Shown: positions 30,072-41,506, counted from the stretch's first letter. The stretch: 64,000 nucleotides of DNA from Trinickia dinghuensis (GCF_003367175.1 NZ_QRGA01000025.1:1-64000); one strand, 5' to 3'. The notes: generated by a model from the sequence alone, not told the origin. Numbers and translations are program-made.

Positions 30072-32911
30072 TATGCCGCGCTCCTTTTTTCGCCTTCGCC
30101 GAACAAGTTGCTAAAGCAACGTCCGCACAGCGTCGGGTGATCGGCGTGCGAGCCGACGTCGGCACGGTAGTGCCAGCAGCGTTCGCACTTGAGGTACTTC
30201 GATACGACCACTTCGACGCCTTCCTCGGCTTCGGAATCGACCTTGACGAGTTTCGCGTCCGACGTGATGAAGACGAACTTCAGATCGTCGCCGAGGCTTG
30301 CCAGCGCGTCATAGGCGCTGCCGGCCGCGCGGACGACGACTTCCGCTTGCAGCGACGAGCCGATTTGATCCGTCGAGCGCGCTTCCTCGAGCGCCTTCGT
30401 GACGTTGCCGCGCACCGTGCGCAGCTGCGACCACTTCGCGAGCAGGCTCTCGGCACCGGGCACGTCGGGGTAGGCGTAGTACGTTTCCGTGAAAATCGTC
30501 TCGTTGCCCGGCTGGAACACCTTCCACGCTTCCTCGGCCGTGAACGACAGGAACGGCGCCATCACGCGCAGCAGGCCCTGTGCGATGTGATAGAGCGCCG
30601 TTTGCGCCGAGCGGCGCGCCGCGGAGTTTGCGGCGCTCGTGTAGAGGCGATCCTTGAGCACGTCGAGGTAGAACCCGCCGAGGTCCTCCGAGCAGAACGT
30701 CTGCAGCTTCGCGACGACGGGGTGGAACTCGTACTTCTCGTAGTTCGAGAGGATGTCCTTTTGCAGCGCGTCGGCGAGCGCGACGGCGTACCGGTCGATC
30801 TCGAGCCACTCGCCCACGGGCACGGCATGCTGCGCGTAGTCGAAATCGGACAAGTTCGCGAGCAGGAAGCGCAGCGTGTTGCGAATGCGGCGATAGCTTT
30901 CCGTCACGCGCTTCAGGATTTCCTCGGAGATCGCGAGTTCGCCCGAGTAATCGGTCGACGCGATCCACAAGCGGATGATCTCGGCGCCGAGGCGATTCGC
31001 GACCTCGTGCGGATCGACGCCGTTGCCGAGCGACTTGCTCATCTTGCGGCCTTCGCCGTCGACCGTGAAGCCGTGCGTGAGCAATGCGCGATACGGCGCG
31101 CGGCCGTCGAGCATCGAAGCCGTCAGCAGCGACGAGTGGAACCAGCCGCGGTGCTGGTCCGAGCCTTCGAGGTAAAGATCGGCGGGGAAGTGCGAGACCG
31201 CTTTGTGCGAGCCGCGCAGCACGTGCCAGTGCGTCGTGCCCGAATCGAACCAGACGTCGAGCGTGTCGCGGTTCTTTTCATAGAGGTTGGCGTCGTCGCC
31301 GAGCAGCTCGCGCGGATCGAGCGTTTGCCAAGCTTCGATGCCGCCTTGCTCGACGCGCTGCGCGACGGCTTCGAGCAGCTCGGGCGTGCGCGGATGCAGC
31401 TCGCCCGTTTCCTTGTGGACGAAGAATGCCATCGGCACGCCCCATTGGCGTTGCCGCGAGAGCGTCCAGTCGGGGCGGTTCGCGATCATGTTGAACAGGC
31501 GCTGCTTGCCCCAAGACGGGTAGAACGCCGTCGCTTCGACGCCGGCCAAGGCCGTTTCGCGCAGCGTGGGGCCGCCTTCCTTCGGCGTCAGGTCCATGCC
31601 CGCGAACCATTGCGACGTGGCGCGGTAGATGATCGGCGTCTTGTGGCGCCAGCAATGCATGTAGCTGTGCTGGTACTTCTCGGTGTGCAGCAGCGTGCCC
31701 GCGGCGGTCAGCGCCTCGACGACCTTCGGATTCGCTTCCCAGATCGTCAGGCCGCCGAACAGCGGCAGCGACTCGATGTAGCGGCCGTCGCCCATCACGG
31801 GGTTGATGATGTCGGAATCGGCCATGCCGTGCGACTTGCACGAGACGAAGTCTTCCACGCCGTAGGCCGGCGACGAGTGCACGACGCCCGTGCCCGAATC
31901 GATCGTGACGTACTCGCCGAGGTAGACGGGCGCGGTGCGCTTATAGCCGAGATGCGCCGCCGCGAGCGGGTGATGGAAGCGCAGGTTCACGAGCTTCGCG
32001 CCCGGTGTCGTGGCGATCACGCTGCCTGCCGTCAGGCCGAACTGTTTGAGCGATGCCTCGACGCGCTCTTGCGCGAGGATGAGCAGGCCGCGTTCCGTAT
32101 CGACGAGCGCGTACTCGAGCTCGGGGTGCACGTTCAGCGCTTGGTTGGCGGGGATGGTCCAAGGCGTCGTCGTCCAGATGACGATGCCGCCTTCGGCACG
32201 CGGGAGCGCCGCGAGACCGAACGCCTGCGCGGCCTTTTCCGGTTCCGCGAACGGGAACAGCACGCTGATCGAGGGATCGACGCGGTCCTTGTATTCGACC
32301 TCGGCCTCGGCCAGCGCCGAGCCGCAATCGAAGCACCAGTTCACCGGCTTCAGGCCGCGAAATACGTAGCCCTTCTCGAGAATCTTCGCGAGCGCGCGGA
32401 TTTCGGCCGCCTCGTTCGAGAAGTTCATCGTCTTGTACGGATCGTCCCAATCGCCGAGCACGCCGAGCCGCTTGAAGCCGGCCTTTTGCGTTTCGATCTG
32501 CTCGCCCGCGTAGGCGCGGGCCTTGCGCTGCACTTCCTCGGCGGGCAGCGACTTGCCGAACTTCTTTTCGATCTGGATTTCGATCGGCATGCCGTGGCAG
32601 TCCCAGCCCGGTACGTACGGCGCGTCGAAGCCGGCCATGTTGCGCGACTTGACGATGATGTCCTTCAGGATCTTGTTGACCGCGTGGCCCAGATGGATGT
32701 CGCCGTTGGCGTACGGAGGGCCGTCGTGCAGGACGAACAGGGGCCGGCCCTTGCTTGCCGCGCGGATCTTGTCGTAGATGCGGCTTTCTTGCCATGCCTT
32801 GACCCATTGGGGTTCGCGCTTGGGCAGATCGCCGCGCATCGGGAACGGCGTGTCGAGCAGGTTGACCGGATACTTGGCCTGGGATTTCGAATCGGCTTTC
32901 TTATCGCTCAT
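30071..32911 (-). CDS. ileS: isoleucyl-tRNA synthetase
   Basis: A 946-residue class I synthetase. The HIGH motif appears as HLGH at 73-76 and KMSKS near residue 622, with the editing domain between them ([14 protein letters not shown]). The C-terminal zinc-binding segment has CERCWHYR and CGRCF. It heads the ileS-lspA pair and lies 122 bp downstream of ribF. Confidence 0.97.
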   Translation of the reverse strand: MSDKKADSKSQAKYPVNLLDTPFPMRGDLPKREPQWVKAWQESRIYDKIRAASKGRPLFVLHDGPPYANGDIHLGHAVNKILKDIIVKSRNMAGFDAPYVPGWDCHGMPIEIQIEKKFGKSLPAEEVQRKARAYAGEQIETQKAGFKRLGVLGDWDDPYKTMNFSNEAAEIRALAKILEKGYVFRGLKPVNWCFDCGSALAEAEVEYKDRVDPSISVLFPFAEPEKAAQAFGLAALPRAEGGIVIWTTTPWTIPANQALNVHPELEYALVDTERGLLILAQERVEASLKQFGLTAGSVIATTPGAKLVNLRFHHPLAAAHLGYKRTAPVYLGEYVTIDSGTGVVHSSPAYGVEDFVSCKSHGMADSDIINPVMGDGRYIESLPLFGGLTIWEANPKVVEALTAAGTLLHTEKYQHSYMHCWRHKTPIIYRATSQWFAGMDLTPKEGGPTLRETALAGVEATAFYPSWGKQRLFNMIANRPDWTLSRQRQWGVPMAFFVHKETGELHPRTPELLEAVAQRVEQGGIEAWQTLDPRELLGDDANLYEKNRDTLDVWFDSGTTHWHVLRGSHKAVSHFPADLYLEGSDQHRGWFHSSLLTASMLDGRAPYRALLTHGFTVDGEGRKMSKSLGNGVDPHEVANRLGAEIIRLWIASTDYSGELAISEEILKRVTESYRRIRNTLRFLLANLSDFDYAQHAVPVGEWLEIDRYAVALADALQKDILSNYEKYEFHPVVAKLQTFCSEDLGGFYLDVLKDRLYTSAANSAARRSAQTALYHIAQGLLRVMAPFLSFTAEEAWKVFQPGNETIFTETYYAYPDVPGAESLLAKWSQLRTVRGNVTKALEEARSTDQIGSSLQAEVVVRAAGSAYDALASLGDDLKFVFITSDAKLVKVDSEAEEGVEVVVSKYLKCERCWHYRADVGSHADHPTLCGRCFSNLFGEGEKRSAA

Positions 32912-33033
32912 GGTGCTATCGCTGAAAACGGTGGGCGCCCGAGCCGTGGGCGCTTCGGTATTGAGTCTGTGGTGCTTGCCGGGCCTTGCGCGTCGATCGA
33001 GCGAGAGGCCGGCGGTCGTGCGTCCTGCGGCGG

Positions 33034-34074
33034 CTAGCTAATTCGGTCGGTCGCCGAAGTCGAAAACCCTGTCGTGCGGCTGCCGGGTGCGGCATCGGCC
33101 GCCGATCCGGCATCGACCGGGTTTTCGCCGGCGGCCGCGCCGCCGAGCGCCGTGAAGTAGGCGCGCGCATCGGCGACGTCGCGCGCGATGGCCGCGGTCA
33201 GTGCTTCGAGGCCGCTGAACTTCTCCTCGTCGCGCAGTTTCTTCAGAAATTCGACGCGCACGAGTTTGCCATAGGCGTTGCCGTGCCAATCGAGCAAATG
33301 CACTTCGAGCAAAACGCGGCCCGAATCGTCGACGGTCGGACGCAGCCCGAGGCTCGCGACGCCCGGCAGCGGAGCGTCTTCGATGCCGTGCACGCGCACG
33401 ATGAAAATGCCGGCAAGGGCTGGCCGCTTGTGGGCGATGGGCAGGTTCAGCGTCGGGAAGCCTAGATCCCGGCCGAGCTTGAGGCCGTGCGTGACGTGGC
33501 CGCTGATCGCATAGGGGCGCCCGAGCGCGGCGCGCGCGGCATCGAGATCACCCGCGGTGAGCGAAGCGCGCACACCCGAGCTCGAAATGCGTGCGCCGCT
33601 CGGATCGGCGATGGTCGCCATCTGCTCGACCTCGAACCCGTATTGCTCGCCGGCCGCCTTGAGCGAGGCGAAATCGCCGGCGCGCTTGGCGCCGTAGCGG
33701 AAATCGTCGCCAATCAGGACCCAGCGCGCGTGCAGGCCGTCCACGAGGATACGCCCCACGAACGCCTCGGGCGATTGGCTCGCGAACGTGTGATTGAAGT
33801 GCTCGACGACGACGCGCTCGACGCCGTTCGTGCGCAGCGCTTCGAGCTTGTCGCGCAGCATCGCGATGCGCGGCGGCGCGCTCGCGGGGTTGAAGAACTC
33901 CCGCGGATGCGGCTCGAAGGTCATGACGCACACGGGCAGGCCGCGCGCGTGCGCCGCCTCGTTTACACGGGCGAGCAAAGCCTGGTGGCCGCGGTGGACA
34001 CCGTCGAAGTTACCGATCGTCAGCGCGCAGGGCGCGCGGCTTTCGGCGTTGGGAAGACCGCGGAAGACTCTCAC
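33034..34074 (-). CDS. ribF: bifunctional riboflavin kinase / FAD synthetase
   Basis: About 346 residues. The N-terminal adenylyltransferase has [12 protein letters not shown]; the C-terminal kinase has [12 protein letters not shown]. It makes FMN and FAD. GTG 34074 (reads VRVFRGLP) gives the usual RibF N-terminus. An ATG at 34152 would add 26 residues that look unrelated, but the ribosome site is weak at both, so the start is uncertain. The C-terminus carries a low-complexity tail of about 35 residues. Confidence 0.92.
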   Translation of the reverse strand: MRVFRGLPNAESRAPCALTIGNFDGVHRGHQALLARVNEAAHARGLPVCVMTFEPHPREFFNPASAPPRIAMLRDKLEALRTNGVERVVVEHFNHTFASQSPEAFVGRILVDGLHARWVLIGDDFRYGAKRAGDFASLKAAGEQYGFEVEQMATIADPSGARISSSGVRASLTAGDLDAARAALGRPYAISGHVTHGLKLGRDLGFPTLNLPIAHKRPALAGIFIVRVHGIEDAPLPGVASLGLRPTVDDSGRVLLEVHLLDWHGNAYGKLVRVEFLKKLRDEEKFSGLEALTAAIARDVADARAYFTALGGAAAGENPVDAGSAADAAPGSRTTGFSTSATDRIS

Positions 34075-34226
34075 GATAGCCGTTGGGGTGGGCGGCACGA
34101 CGCCGCGAAGCCGATTCAATCGAAGAATCGCGCGGCAAATGCCGCAAAGCAAAAGATTATAAACGCTCGGGGCCGGGCGCGGCGGCGCGCGGCTTTGGCG
34201 AGCCCCCCGGGTGATAAAATCGCCGG

Positions 34227-34865
34227 ATGAAAAATATCGTGATTTTGATTTCCGGGCGCGGCAGCAACATGGAAGCTATCGTACGCGCCTGCGCCGCCGA
34301 GCGCTGGCCGGCGCGCATCGCCGCCGTCGTCTCGAACCGGCGCGATGCCGCCGGGCTCGCGTTCGCGGCCGCGCAAGGCATCGAGACGGCCGTGGTCGAA
34401 CACGGCGGCTTCGCCGATCGTGAAGCGTTCGATGCCGCCCTCGCCGATGCGATCGACGGCTTCTCCCCCGATCTCGTCGTGTTGGCGGGCTTCATGCGCG
34501 TGCTGACGTCGGCGTTTGTCGAACGTTACGCCGGCCGAATGCTGAACGTCCACCCGTCGCTGCTGCCGAGCTTTCCGGGGCTGCGCACCCACGAGCGCGC
34601 GCTCGAAGCGGGCGTTGCGCTGCATGGTGCCACCGTGCATTTCGTGACGCCCGAGCTCGATCACGGCCCGATCGTCGTGCAAGGGGCCATTCCGGTCACG
34701 GCGGCCGACGACGCCGGCTCGCTGGCCGCGCGCCTGCTTGCCGTCGAGCACGTCATCTACCCGCGCGCCGTGCGCTGGTTCGTTGAAGATCGCTTGACGC
34801 TGGCGGGGCTGCGGGTGGCCGTGACGCCGCCCGAACCGCAATGGTTTTTCTCGGATAACGGATAA
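34227..34865 (+). CDS. purN: phosphoribosylglycinamide formyltransferase
   Basis: A 212-residue enzyme of purine synthesis that transfers formyl from 10-formyl-THF to GAR. It has LISGRGSNMEAI, the catalytic region MLNVHPSLLPSFPG and HFVTPELDHGPI with the Asp. A -10-like TAAAAT ends 6 bases before ATG and no Shine-Dalgarno is seen, as for clpS. Confidence 0.96.
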   Translation: MKNIVILISGRGSNMEAIVRACAAERWPARIAAVVSNRRDAAGLAFAAAQGIETAVVEHGGFADREAFDAALADAIDGFSPDLVVLAGFMRVLTSAFVERYAGRMLNVHPSLLPSFPGLRTHERALEAGVALHGATVHFVTPELDHGPIVVQGAIPVTAADDAGSLAARLLAVEHVIYPRAVRWFVEDRLTLAGLRVAVTPPEPQWFFSDNG

Positions 34866-34880
34866 GCAAGGGACGGCCCT

Positions 34881-36290
34881 ATGAAGAACATGAAGAACAA
34901 AGAGAAAGGCACGTCGAAAGGCTCGGCGGGTGGTGCGTCGAAAGCCTCGTCGAAGAGTTTGCACAAAGGTGGGCCGAGAGGCGGGCAAGCCCCGGGCCGT
35001 ACCGGTGCCGGCGGCAAGCGCGATTCCGCGCTGCATGGTTTTTTGATCGGCCAGACCGAGACGCTGCTCGCCGAGGTCCTGAAGTTCACGGGACCGGCCG
35101 ATGCCACCACGAGCCGCTTTTTCCGCGCCCATCCGAAGCTCGGCCACGGCGAGCGCGGCATCATCGCCGAGGCCGTGTTCGCCGTGCTGCGCCGGCGCAT
35201 GGAGTTCGCGCATCTGGCCGAGAGCGGCAGCGGCAGCCCGACCCGGCGCCTGGCGCTGCTCGGCCTCATGCAGACGGCCGGCCGCGCGGCGCTCTTGCCG
35301 TTCGTTTCCGAGCCGGAAGCCGCTTGGCTCGAGCACGTGGCGAAGATCGATCCGGCCAGCCTGCCGCTGCGCGTGCGCACGAACCTGCCCGATTGGATCG
35401 TCGAAGCGCTTTCCAAGCGGTTCGACGCCGAGGAGCTGGCCAAGCTGGCCGCCGCGCTCAACTACCCGGCGCCGCTCGATCTGCGCGCCAATCCCATCAA
35501 GGCGAGCCGCGAGCAGGTGCTCGACGCGCTCCAAGCGGCCGGGATCGACGCGGGCGCGACGCCGTTCGCGCAGCTCGGCGTGCGCGTGGCGGGCAAGCCG
35601 GCGCTGACCAAGCTCAAGCCGTTCGAGGACGGCTGGATCGAAGTGCAGGACGAAGGCAGCCAGTTGCTGTGCGCGCTCGTGGCCCCACGCCGTGGCGAAA
35701 TGATCGTCGATTTCTGCGCGGGTGCCGGCGGCAAGACGCTCGCGCTCGGCGCGGCGATGCGCTCCACGGGGCGGCTCTATGCGTTCGACGTCTCCGATCG
35801 GCGCTTGGCCAAGCTCAAGCCGCGGCTTGCGCGCAGCGGCTTGTCCAACGTTCACCCGGTGCTCATCGACAGCGAGCATGACGCGAAGATCAAACGCCTG
35901 GCCGGCAAGATCGACCGCGTGCTCGTCGATGCGCCGTGCAGCGGCCTCGGCACGCTGCGCCGCAATCCCGACTTGAAGTGGCGCCAGAGCCCGGCTTCGG
36001 TCGAGGAACTGGTGCCGAAGCAGGGCTCGATCCTCGCCAGCGCGGCTCGTCTCGTGAAGTCGGGCGGACGCCTCGTCTATGCAACCTGCAGCATGCTGGA
36101 GGCCGAGAACGAATCGATCGTCGCGCGGTTCCTCGCGGATCACCCCGATTTCGTGCTGCTTCCCGCCGGCAAGGTGCTCGCCGAGCAGCGGATCGAACTC
36201 GAAATGGGCGATTACCTCTCGCTCTGGCCGCACCGGCATGCGACCGACGGCTTCTTCGCGGCCGTCCTGGAGCGCCGTGCGCAAGCTTGA
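34881..36290 (+). CDS. RsmB/NOP-family RNA (cytosine-5) methyltransferase
   Basis: A 469-residue SAM-dependent methyltransferase. The SAM site is DFCAGAGGKTLALG; the two catalytic Cys are in DAPCSGLGTLRR and YATCSMLEAEN. The first ~50 residues are a Lys/Gly/Ser-rich, probably disordered, extension. A NusB domain like that of RsmB is not obvious. The substrate, rRNA or tRNA, is not decided. It lies 15 bp after purN and 3 bp before the channel gene, so the three are probably one operon. Confidence 0.9.
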   Translation: MKNMKNKEKGTSKGSAGGASKASSKSLHKGGPRGGQAPGRTGAGGKRDSALHGFLIGQTETLLAEVLKFTGPADATTSRFFRAHPKLGHGERGIIAEAVFAVLRRRMEFAHLAESGSGSPTRRLALLGLMQTAGRAALLPFVSEPEAAWLEHVAKIDPASLPLRVRTNLPDWIVEALSKRFDAEELAKLAAALNYPAPLDLRANPIKASREQVLDALQAAGIDAGATPFAQLGVRVAGKPALTKLKPFEDGWIEVQDEGSQLLCALVAPRRGEMIVDFCAGAGGKTLALGAAMRSTGRLYAFDVSDRRLAKLKPRLARSGLSNVHPVLIDSEHDAKIKRLAGKIDRVLVDAPCSGLGTLRRNPDLKWRQSPASVEELVPKQGSILASAARLVKSGGRLVYATCSMLEAENESIVARFLADHPDFVLLPAGKVLAEQRIELEMGDYLSLWPHRHATDGFFAAVLERRAQA

Positions 36291-36293
36291 TCG

Positions 36294-37727
36294 ATGACGC
36301 AGAACCGTATCCTCTCCCATATGCTGGCCGGCATCGTTCGCGATTACGGTCAGCCCGTGATGATCTGGCAGGCCGGCACGCTGCTCGGGACCTTGTTCGT
36401 GGCGTGGCTGCTCGCGCGGCTCGTGCGCCGCATGCTCGATTCGCGCCGGCTGGCCCGGCACGAAGCGGCGCGCTTCGGCGCCGAAAGCCTGCATAAAGCG
36501 TTGTTCCCGCTGCTCGGGGGCTTGCTCGTTTGGATCGCGCAGACCGCGCTCGACGATTACATGTCGACCTCGCTGCTCGAACTCGCGCTCGTGCCGCTGA
36601 TCGGCATCGCGTTGATCTACATCGTCTTTTTCATCGCGCGCCGCTCGTTTTCGCGCTCGGGGCAGGCCCACGCCTGGCTCTCGATCACCGAAAAACTCGT
36701 TTCCGTCCTCGTTTGGGCCGGTATGGTCATCACCGTGCTCGGCATCCAGGACGAAGTGCTGCACTGGATGGCGTCGGTGCGATTCCGCGTCGGCACCGCG
36801 CACATGACGCTGCTCTCGTTGACGACCGGCCTGATGTGGGTCTGCGCCACGGTGATCTTCGCGTTCTGGCTCGGATCCGTGTACGAGGATCGCGTGATGC
36901 GGGCGCATTCGATCGACGCGAATCTGAAGGTCGTCCTCTCGCGCCTCGGGCGGGCATTGCTGCTGCTCGCCGCGGTGCTCATCAGCTTTTCGCTCGTCGG
37001 CATCGACATCACGGTGCTTGGTGTGTTCGGCGGCGCGCTCGGCGTCGGGCTAGGCTTCGGGCTGCAGAAGGTGGCGAGCAACTACGTGTCGGGCTTCATC
37101 ATCCTGATCGACCGGTCGCTGCGGATCGGCGACACGATCGACGTCTCCGGCCTGCGGGGCCAGGTGACCGAGATCCGCACGCGCTACACGACGGTGCGCG
37201 GCCTCGACGGCATCGAGACCTTGATTCCGAACGAGAAGCTCATCACCGATGTCGTGCAGAACCATTCGTCGTACCTGACGCGCGGCTATGCGAAGGCGAC
37301 CGTGCAGATCGCCTACACGTCCGATCTCGAGCGCGCGATGGCGCTGCTCGTCGACGCGGCACGCGGGGTGGAGCGCGTGCTCGTCGATCCGGCGCCGGCG
37401 GCTTATCTGGCCGGCTTCGGTTCCGACGGCATCAATCTCGAACTCGGCTTTTGGATCGAGGAGGCGGCCAAGGGCACGGCCGGCACCCGCTCGACGGTCA
37501 ACCTCAATATCTGGCGGCTCTTCAACGAAAACGGCATTTCGATTCCCTATGCGCGGCGCGACATCCGGCTCGTCGGCGGATTGCCGGCCGCGGTCGGCGG
37601 TGCAGTGGAAATGGGGCGGGATCCGGTGATCGGCGTGGCCCAAGCCCAAACGCAAATCCAAACCGCGGGGGAGCCCGCGGCCGTTCCGGGCACGGGACTC
37701 GCTCGGGATGGGGCGGCAGGCGTGTGA
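36294..37727 (+). CDS. mechanosensitive ion channel, MscS family
   Basis: A 477-residue inner-membrane channel. Several N-terminal helices precede the pore helix GALGVGLGFGLQKVASNYVSG, the MscS TM3 signature, then the beta domain with RSLRIGDTIDV and the C-terminal vestibule with a Gly/Ala-rich tail. It is longer than E. coli MscS (286), like the YbdG or YnaI forms. It protects against osmotic downshock. Confidence 0.93.
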   Translation: MTQNRILSHMLAGIVRDYGQPVMIWQAGTLLGTLFVAWLLARLVRRMLDSRRLARHEAARFGAESLHKALFPLLGGLLVWIAQTALDDYMSTSLLELALVPLIGIALIYIVFFIARRSFSRSGQAHAWLSITEKLVSVLVWAGMVITVLGIQDEVLHWMASVRFRVGTAHMTLLSLTTGLMWVCATVIFAFWLGSVYEDRVMRAHSIDANLKVVLSRLGRALLLLAAVLISFSLVGIDITVLGVFGGALGVGLGFGLQKVASNYVSGFIILIDRSLRIGDTIDVSGLRGQVTEIRTRYTTVRGLDGIETLIPNEKLITDVVQNHSSYLTRGYAKATVQIAYTSDLERAMALLVDAARGVERVLVDPAPAAYLAGFGSDGINLELGFWIEEAAKGTAGTRSTVNLNIWRLFNENGISIPYARRDIRLVGGLPAAVGGAVEMGRDPVIGVAQAQTQIQTAGEPAAVPGTGLARDGAAGV

Positions 37728-37942
37728 TGTCACCCTTGCGGCGATCGGCCGCAGTGTGCCCGCGCCCGCCTTTATTCGGGATAAACACGGGTGGCCGTTG
37801 TGGCCGCGCATCGGGCAAAATCTTATTTGTTACAAATACTTGCGGCGGTTGCAGTAGAATGCCGCTCAGCTTTGAAAGCCTGCTTTCAACTTTTTGACAC
37901 CCGCCGCCGAGCCGGGTATCGCTGCAATACAGGTAGAACACC

Positions 37943-39139
37943 TTGCTGAACGCCCTTCTCGATTTTCTCGCCCACGGTTTCCTTCGCTGCTCCTGGTGGC
38001 AGATCGTGCTGTTCGCGCTCGCGTTCACGCACGTGACGATCATCGGCGTGACCGTGTATTTGCACCGCTGTCAGGCGCACCGCGCGCTCGATCTGCATCC
38101 GATCGCGAGCCACTTCTTCCGCTTCTGGCTCTGGATGAGCACGGGCATGCTGACGGGGCAGTGGGCGTCGATCCACCGCAAGCACCACGCGAAGTGCGAG
38201 ACCGAGGAAGATCCGCATAGCCCGCAGACGCGCGGCATCTGGAAGGTGCTGCTCGAAGGCGCGGAACTCTACCGCGCCGAGGCCAAGAACGAAGAGACGC
38301 TGCGCCGCTTCGGCCACGGCACCCCGAACGACTGGATGGAGCGCAACCTCTACACGCGCTATCCGATTCTCGGCGTGAGCATCATGATGGTGATCGACGT
38401 CGCGCTGTTCGGCATCGTCGGGCTGTCGGTGTGGGCCGTGCAGATGATCTGGATTCCGTTCTGGGCGGCCGGCGTCGTCAACGGGCTCGCGCACTTCTGG
38501 GGCTACCGCAACTTCAATTCGGCCGATGCGAGCACGAACATCTTCCCGTGGGGCATCATCATCGGCGGAGAGGAGCTCCACAACAATCACCATACGTTCG
38601 CCACGTCGGCAAAGCTGTCCAACAAGTGGTACGAGTTCGACATCGGCTGGCTCTATATCCGCCTGATGTCGGCCGTCGGGCTCGCGAAGGTCAAGAAGGT
38701 GGCCCCCACGCCGCGACTGGCCGCGCGCAAGCTCGTGCTCGATCAAGAAACGCTGCAGGCCGTGCTGAGCAACCGCTACGAAGTGATGGCGCGCTATGGC
38801 AAGACGGTCAAGCGGGCCTATCGCCAAGAGCTCGTGCGTCTGAAGGAAATCGGCTCGCGCGAAAAGTATCAGCTGATGCGCGGTGCGCGCACGTGGTTCC
38901 ACAAGGACGAAGCGGGGCTCGACGAGCCGCAGAAGCGCCAGCTGCCCGAACTCTTCGCCGATAGTCAAACCCTGCGCACCTTCATCGAATTGCGCAACGA
39001 TCTGAGCGCGATTTGGGAGCGTTCGAACGCTTCGCGCGAACAACTGCTGGTCCAGCTCCAGGATTGGTGCCATCGGGCCGAGCAAAGCGGCATCAAGGCG
39101 CTGCAGGAGTTCGCGATGCGCCTGCGCCGGTACGCTTAA
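37943..39139 (+). CDS. fatty acid desaturase, DesA type
   Basis: A 398-residue membrane di-iron desaturase. The three His boxes are HRCQAH at 41-46, HRKHH at 78-82 and HNNHH at 213-217. Membrane stretches flank them. It introduces a double bond into membrane lipids or acyl-CoA. The ~160 residues after the last membrane region are charged and helical and end LQEFAMRLRRYA. It has its own terminator. The intergenic region before it has TAGAAT at 37855, a possible -10. Confidence 0.92.
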   Translation: MLNALLDFLAHGFLRCSWWQIVLFALAFTHVTIIGVTVYLHRCQAHRALDLHPIASHFFRFWLWMSTGMLTGQWASIHRKHHAKCETEEDPHSPQTRGIWKVLLEGAELYRAEAKNEETLRRFGHGTPNDWMERNLYTRYPILGVSIMMVIDVALFGIVGLSVWAVQMIWIPFWAAGVVNGLAHFWGYRNFNSADASTNIFPWGIIIGGEELHNNHHTFATSAKLSNKWYEFDIGWLYIRLMSAVGLAKVKKVAPTPRLAARKLVLDQETLQAVLSNRYEVMARYGKTVKRAYRQELVRLKEIGSREKYQLMRGARTWFHKDEAGLDEPQKRQLPELFADSQTLRTFIELRNDLSAIWERSNASREQLLVQLQDWCHRAEQSGIKALQEFAMRLRRYA

Positions 39140-39197
39140 GTCCCTAAGCACCTAAGCACGCCGAAACGCGAAATCCATTAAAATTTCGCTACGTCAC

Positions 39198-39229
39198 ACA
39201 CCCCGCGTTTGGCGGGGTGTTGCTTTTTT
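39198..39229 (+). terminator. rho-independent terminator of the desaturase gene
   Basis: ACACCCCGC, loop GTTTG, GCGGGGTGT, then TGCTTTTTT, about 60 bp after the stop. Confidence 0.85.
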
Positions 39230-39308
39230 GGGCCCTTGTAATGCGCTCGGCTCACCTCGATCGCCAGGCGAGAGGCCAACGCCGCCAGGCCGACTAGAGG
39301 AGAACAGG

Positions 39309-40442
39309 ATGGATCCGGCCATCAAAACCGTCGAATTCGACAAGCCGCAGGGCGGCGCCGTCTGCGGCGTCGGCCACGCTTGGGCGAAAGTGCCGCCGGC
39401 ACCGACGCCTGAGGAACGTACGCGGCTGAAGGCGCGCGTGCGCGAGCTGCTCGAGCGGGAAAAAGCCGTACTCGTCGCCCATTACTACGTCGATGCGGAG
39501 TTGCAAGAGCTGGCCGACGAAACGGGCGGCTGCGTCGCCGATTCGCTCGAGATGGCGCGCTTCGGGCGCGATCACGAGGCGCAAACGCTTGTTGTGGCGG
39601 GCGTGCGGTTCATGGGCGAGACGGCAAAGATACTGAGCCCCGGCAAGCGCATTCTGATGCCCGATCTCGACGCGACGTGCTCGCTCGATCTGGGTTGCCC
39701 CGCGGACGAATTCTCTGCGTTTTGCGATGCGCACCCCGATCGCACCGTCGTCGTCTACGCGAATACGAGTGCCGCCGTGAAGGCGAGAGCCGATTGGATG
39801 GTGACGTCTTCGATCGGTCTCGAGATCGTCGCGCACCTGCATGCGCAGGGCGAAAAGATTCTCTGGGCGCCCGACCGCCATCTGGGCCATTACATTCAGC
39901 AGAAGACGGGCGCCGACATGCTGCTGTGGCAGGGCTCGTGCCTCGTTCACGACGAGTTCAAGAGCATCGAACTCGATTTGCTGCGGGCCGAACACCCCGG
40001 CGTCAAGGTGCTCGTGCACCCCGAATCGCCCGCGAGCGTGGTGGCGCAGGCCGACGTCGTCGGTTCGACCACTCAACTGATCGATGCGGCCGTGCGTTTG
40101 GACGCGACGCACTTCATCGTCGCCACCGATCTCGGCATCTTGCACAAGATGCAGCTTGCCGCGCCCGGCAAGACGTTCATCGCCGCGCCGACGGCCGGCA
40201 ACAGCGCGACCTGCAAGAGCTGCGCGCATTGCCCGTGGATGGCGATGAACGGGCTCGCGAACTTGGTCGACGTGCTCGAGCGCGGCCACAACGAGATCTT
40301 CGTCGATGCATCCATTGGCGAGCGCGCTCGCCAGCCGATCGATCGGATGCTCGCGTTCGCCGCGGCTCACAAGAAGCGCGTTCGAACGAGCGGCGATCTG
40401 GCGCGCGATACCGCGCTGTTCGCCAACGTCGGCGCGGCCTGA
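39309..40442 (+). CDS. nadA: quinolinate synthase
   Basis: A 377-residue [4Fe-4S] enzyme that condenses iminoaspartate with DHAP to quinolinate in NAD synthesis. Cluster Cys are in [15 protein letters not shown] and the SCAHCPWM region. [14 protein letters not shown] and HPESPA are family motifs. ATG 39309 has GGAG upstream. It is followed by nadC after 86 bp; nadB faces them. Confidence 0.96.
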   Translation: MDPAIKTVEFDKPQGGAVCGVGHAWAKVPPAPTPEERTRLKARVRELLEREKAVLVAHYYVDAELQELADETGGCVADSLEMARFGRDHEAQTLVVAGVRFMGETAKILSPGKRILMPDLDATCSLDLGCPADEFSAFCDAHPDRTVVVYANTSAAVKARADWMVTSSIGLEIVAHLHAQGEKILWAPDRHLGHYIQQKTGADMLLWQGSCLVHDEFKSIELDLLRAEHPGVKVLVHPESPASVVAQADVVGSTTQLIDAAVRLDATHFIVATDLGILHKMQLAAPGKTFIAAPTAGNSATCKSCAHCPWMAMNGLANLVDVLERGHNEIFVDASIGERARQPIDRMLAFAAAHKKRVRTSGDLARDTALFANVGAA

Positions 40443-40528
40443 AGCGAGCGGCCTTCCGCATTTACAACAACCTATTCGCATGCCGCGGTGGCCCGCCGGC
40501 CGCATGCGGCAAATGAACATCGGAGCGT

Positions 40529-41431
40529 ATGACTGTGCAACAAGCTACGTTGAGTGACGGCGCCGTATCGCCGCTTTTCGCCGAGATTCGCGCGCGTTAC
40601 GGGGCGGCATTCGATGCGGCGCTCGAACGCAACGTTGCGGACGCGCTGGCGGAGGACGTCGGCGACGGCGATCGCACGGGGCTGCTCGTGCCGGCTGATT
40701 CGATTCGCGATGCGCGCGTTCTCGTGCGCGAGGAAGCCGTGCTGTGCGGTGTGCCTTGGTTCGTCGCCGTGATGCGGCGGGTCGACCCGTCGATCGAAAT
40801 CGACTGGCGCTACCGCGAGGGCGACGTGATGGCGGCCGATTCACCCGTTTGCTTCCTGCGCGGGCCGGCGCGTTCGCTGCTGACGGCCGAGCGCAACGGC
40901 CTGAATTTCCTGCAACTGCTCTCGGGTGTCGCGACGGCCACGCGCCGCTATGTCGATGCCGTGGCGGGCACACGCGCGCAGGTTCTCGACACGCGCAAGA
41001 CGCTGCCGGGGCTGCGGCTCGCGCAGAAGTATGCCGTGCGTGTGGGCGGCGGCGCGAACCATCGTCTCGCGCTTTACGACGGCATTCTGATCAAGGAGAA
41101 CCACATTGCCGCGGCCGGCGGTGTCGGAGCGGCCCTGGACGCGGCCTATGCGCTCGACGCGGGCGTGTCGATTCAGATCGAAGTCGAGACGCTCGCGCAA
41201 CTCGAATCGGCGCTCGCGCACCGCGCCGAATCGATTCTGCTCGATAACTTTTCGTTCGAGGCGATGCGCGATGCCGTCAAGCTGACGGCGGGGCGCGCAC
41301 TGCTCGAAGTGTCGGGCGGCGTCAACTTCGATACCGTGCGCACGATCGCCGAGACCGGAGTCGACCGCATCTCCATCGGGGCGCTGACGAAAGATGTGCG
41401 CGCGACCGATTATTCGATGCGCTTGATCTGA
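40529..41431 (+). CDS. nadC: nicotinate-nucleotide pyrophosphorylase (carboxylating)
   Basis: A 300-residue enzyme that makes nicotinate mononucleotide from quinolinate and PRPP. DTRKTLPGLRLAQKYAV, GGGANHRLALYDGILIKENH and GVDRISIGALT are diagnostic. ATG has GGAG 4 bases away. Part of the nadA-nadC unit. Confidence 0.96.
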   Translation: MTVQQATLSDGAVSPLFAEIRARYGAAFDAALERNVADALAEDVGDGDRTGLLVPADSIRDARVLVREEAVLCGVPWFVAVMRRVDPSIEIDWRYREGDVMAADSPVCFLRGPARSLLTAERNGLNFLQLLSGVATATRRYVDAVAGTRAQVLDTRKTLPGLRLAQKYAVRVGGGANHRLALYDGILIKENHIAAAGGVGAALDAAYALDAGVSIQIEVETLAQLESALAHRAESILLDNFSFEAMRDAVKLTAGRALLEVSGGVNFDTVRTIAETGVDRISIGALTKDVRATDYSMRLI

Positions 41432-41506
41432 CGCGCATTGCCTATCGCTTGTAAGAGTCGGCTCGATGCCGTCAAGGCGCTACGCCGCTCGAGGAAAGCG
41501 CTTCGC

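Noticed and set aside
37872-37889. TTGAAAG...CTTTCAA dyad upstream of the desaturase, resembling the LacI-type operator
   Set aside because: The arms are separated by four extra bases (CCTG centre), so the spacing does not fit the 14-bp site; a following T-rich stretch makes a weak hairpin or chance more likely.
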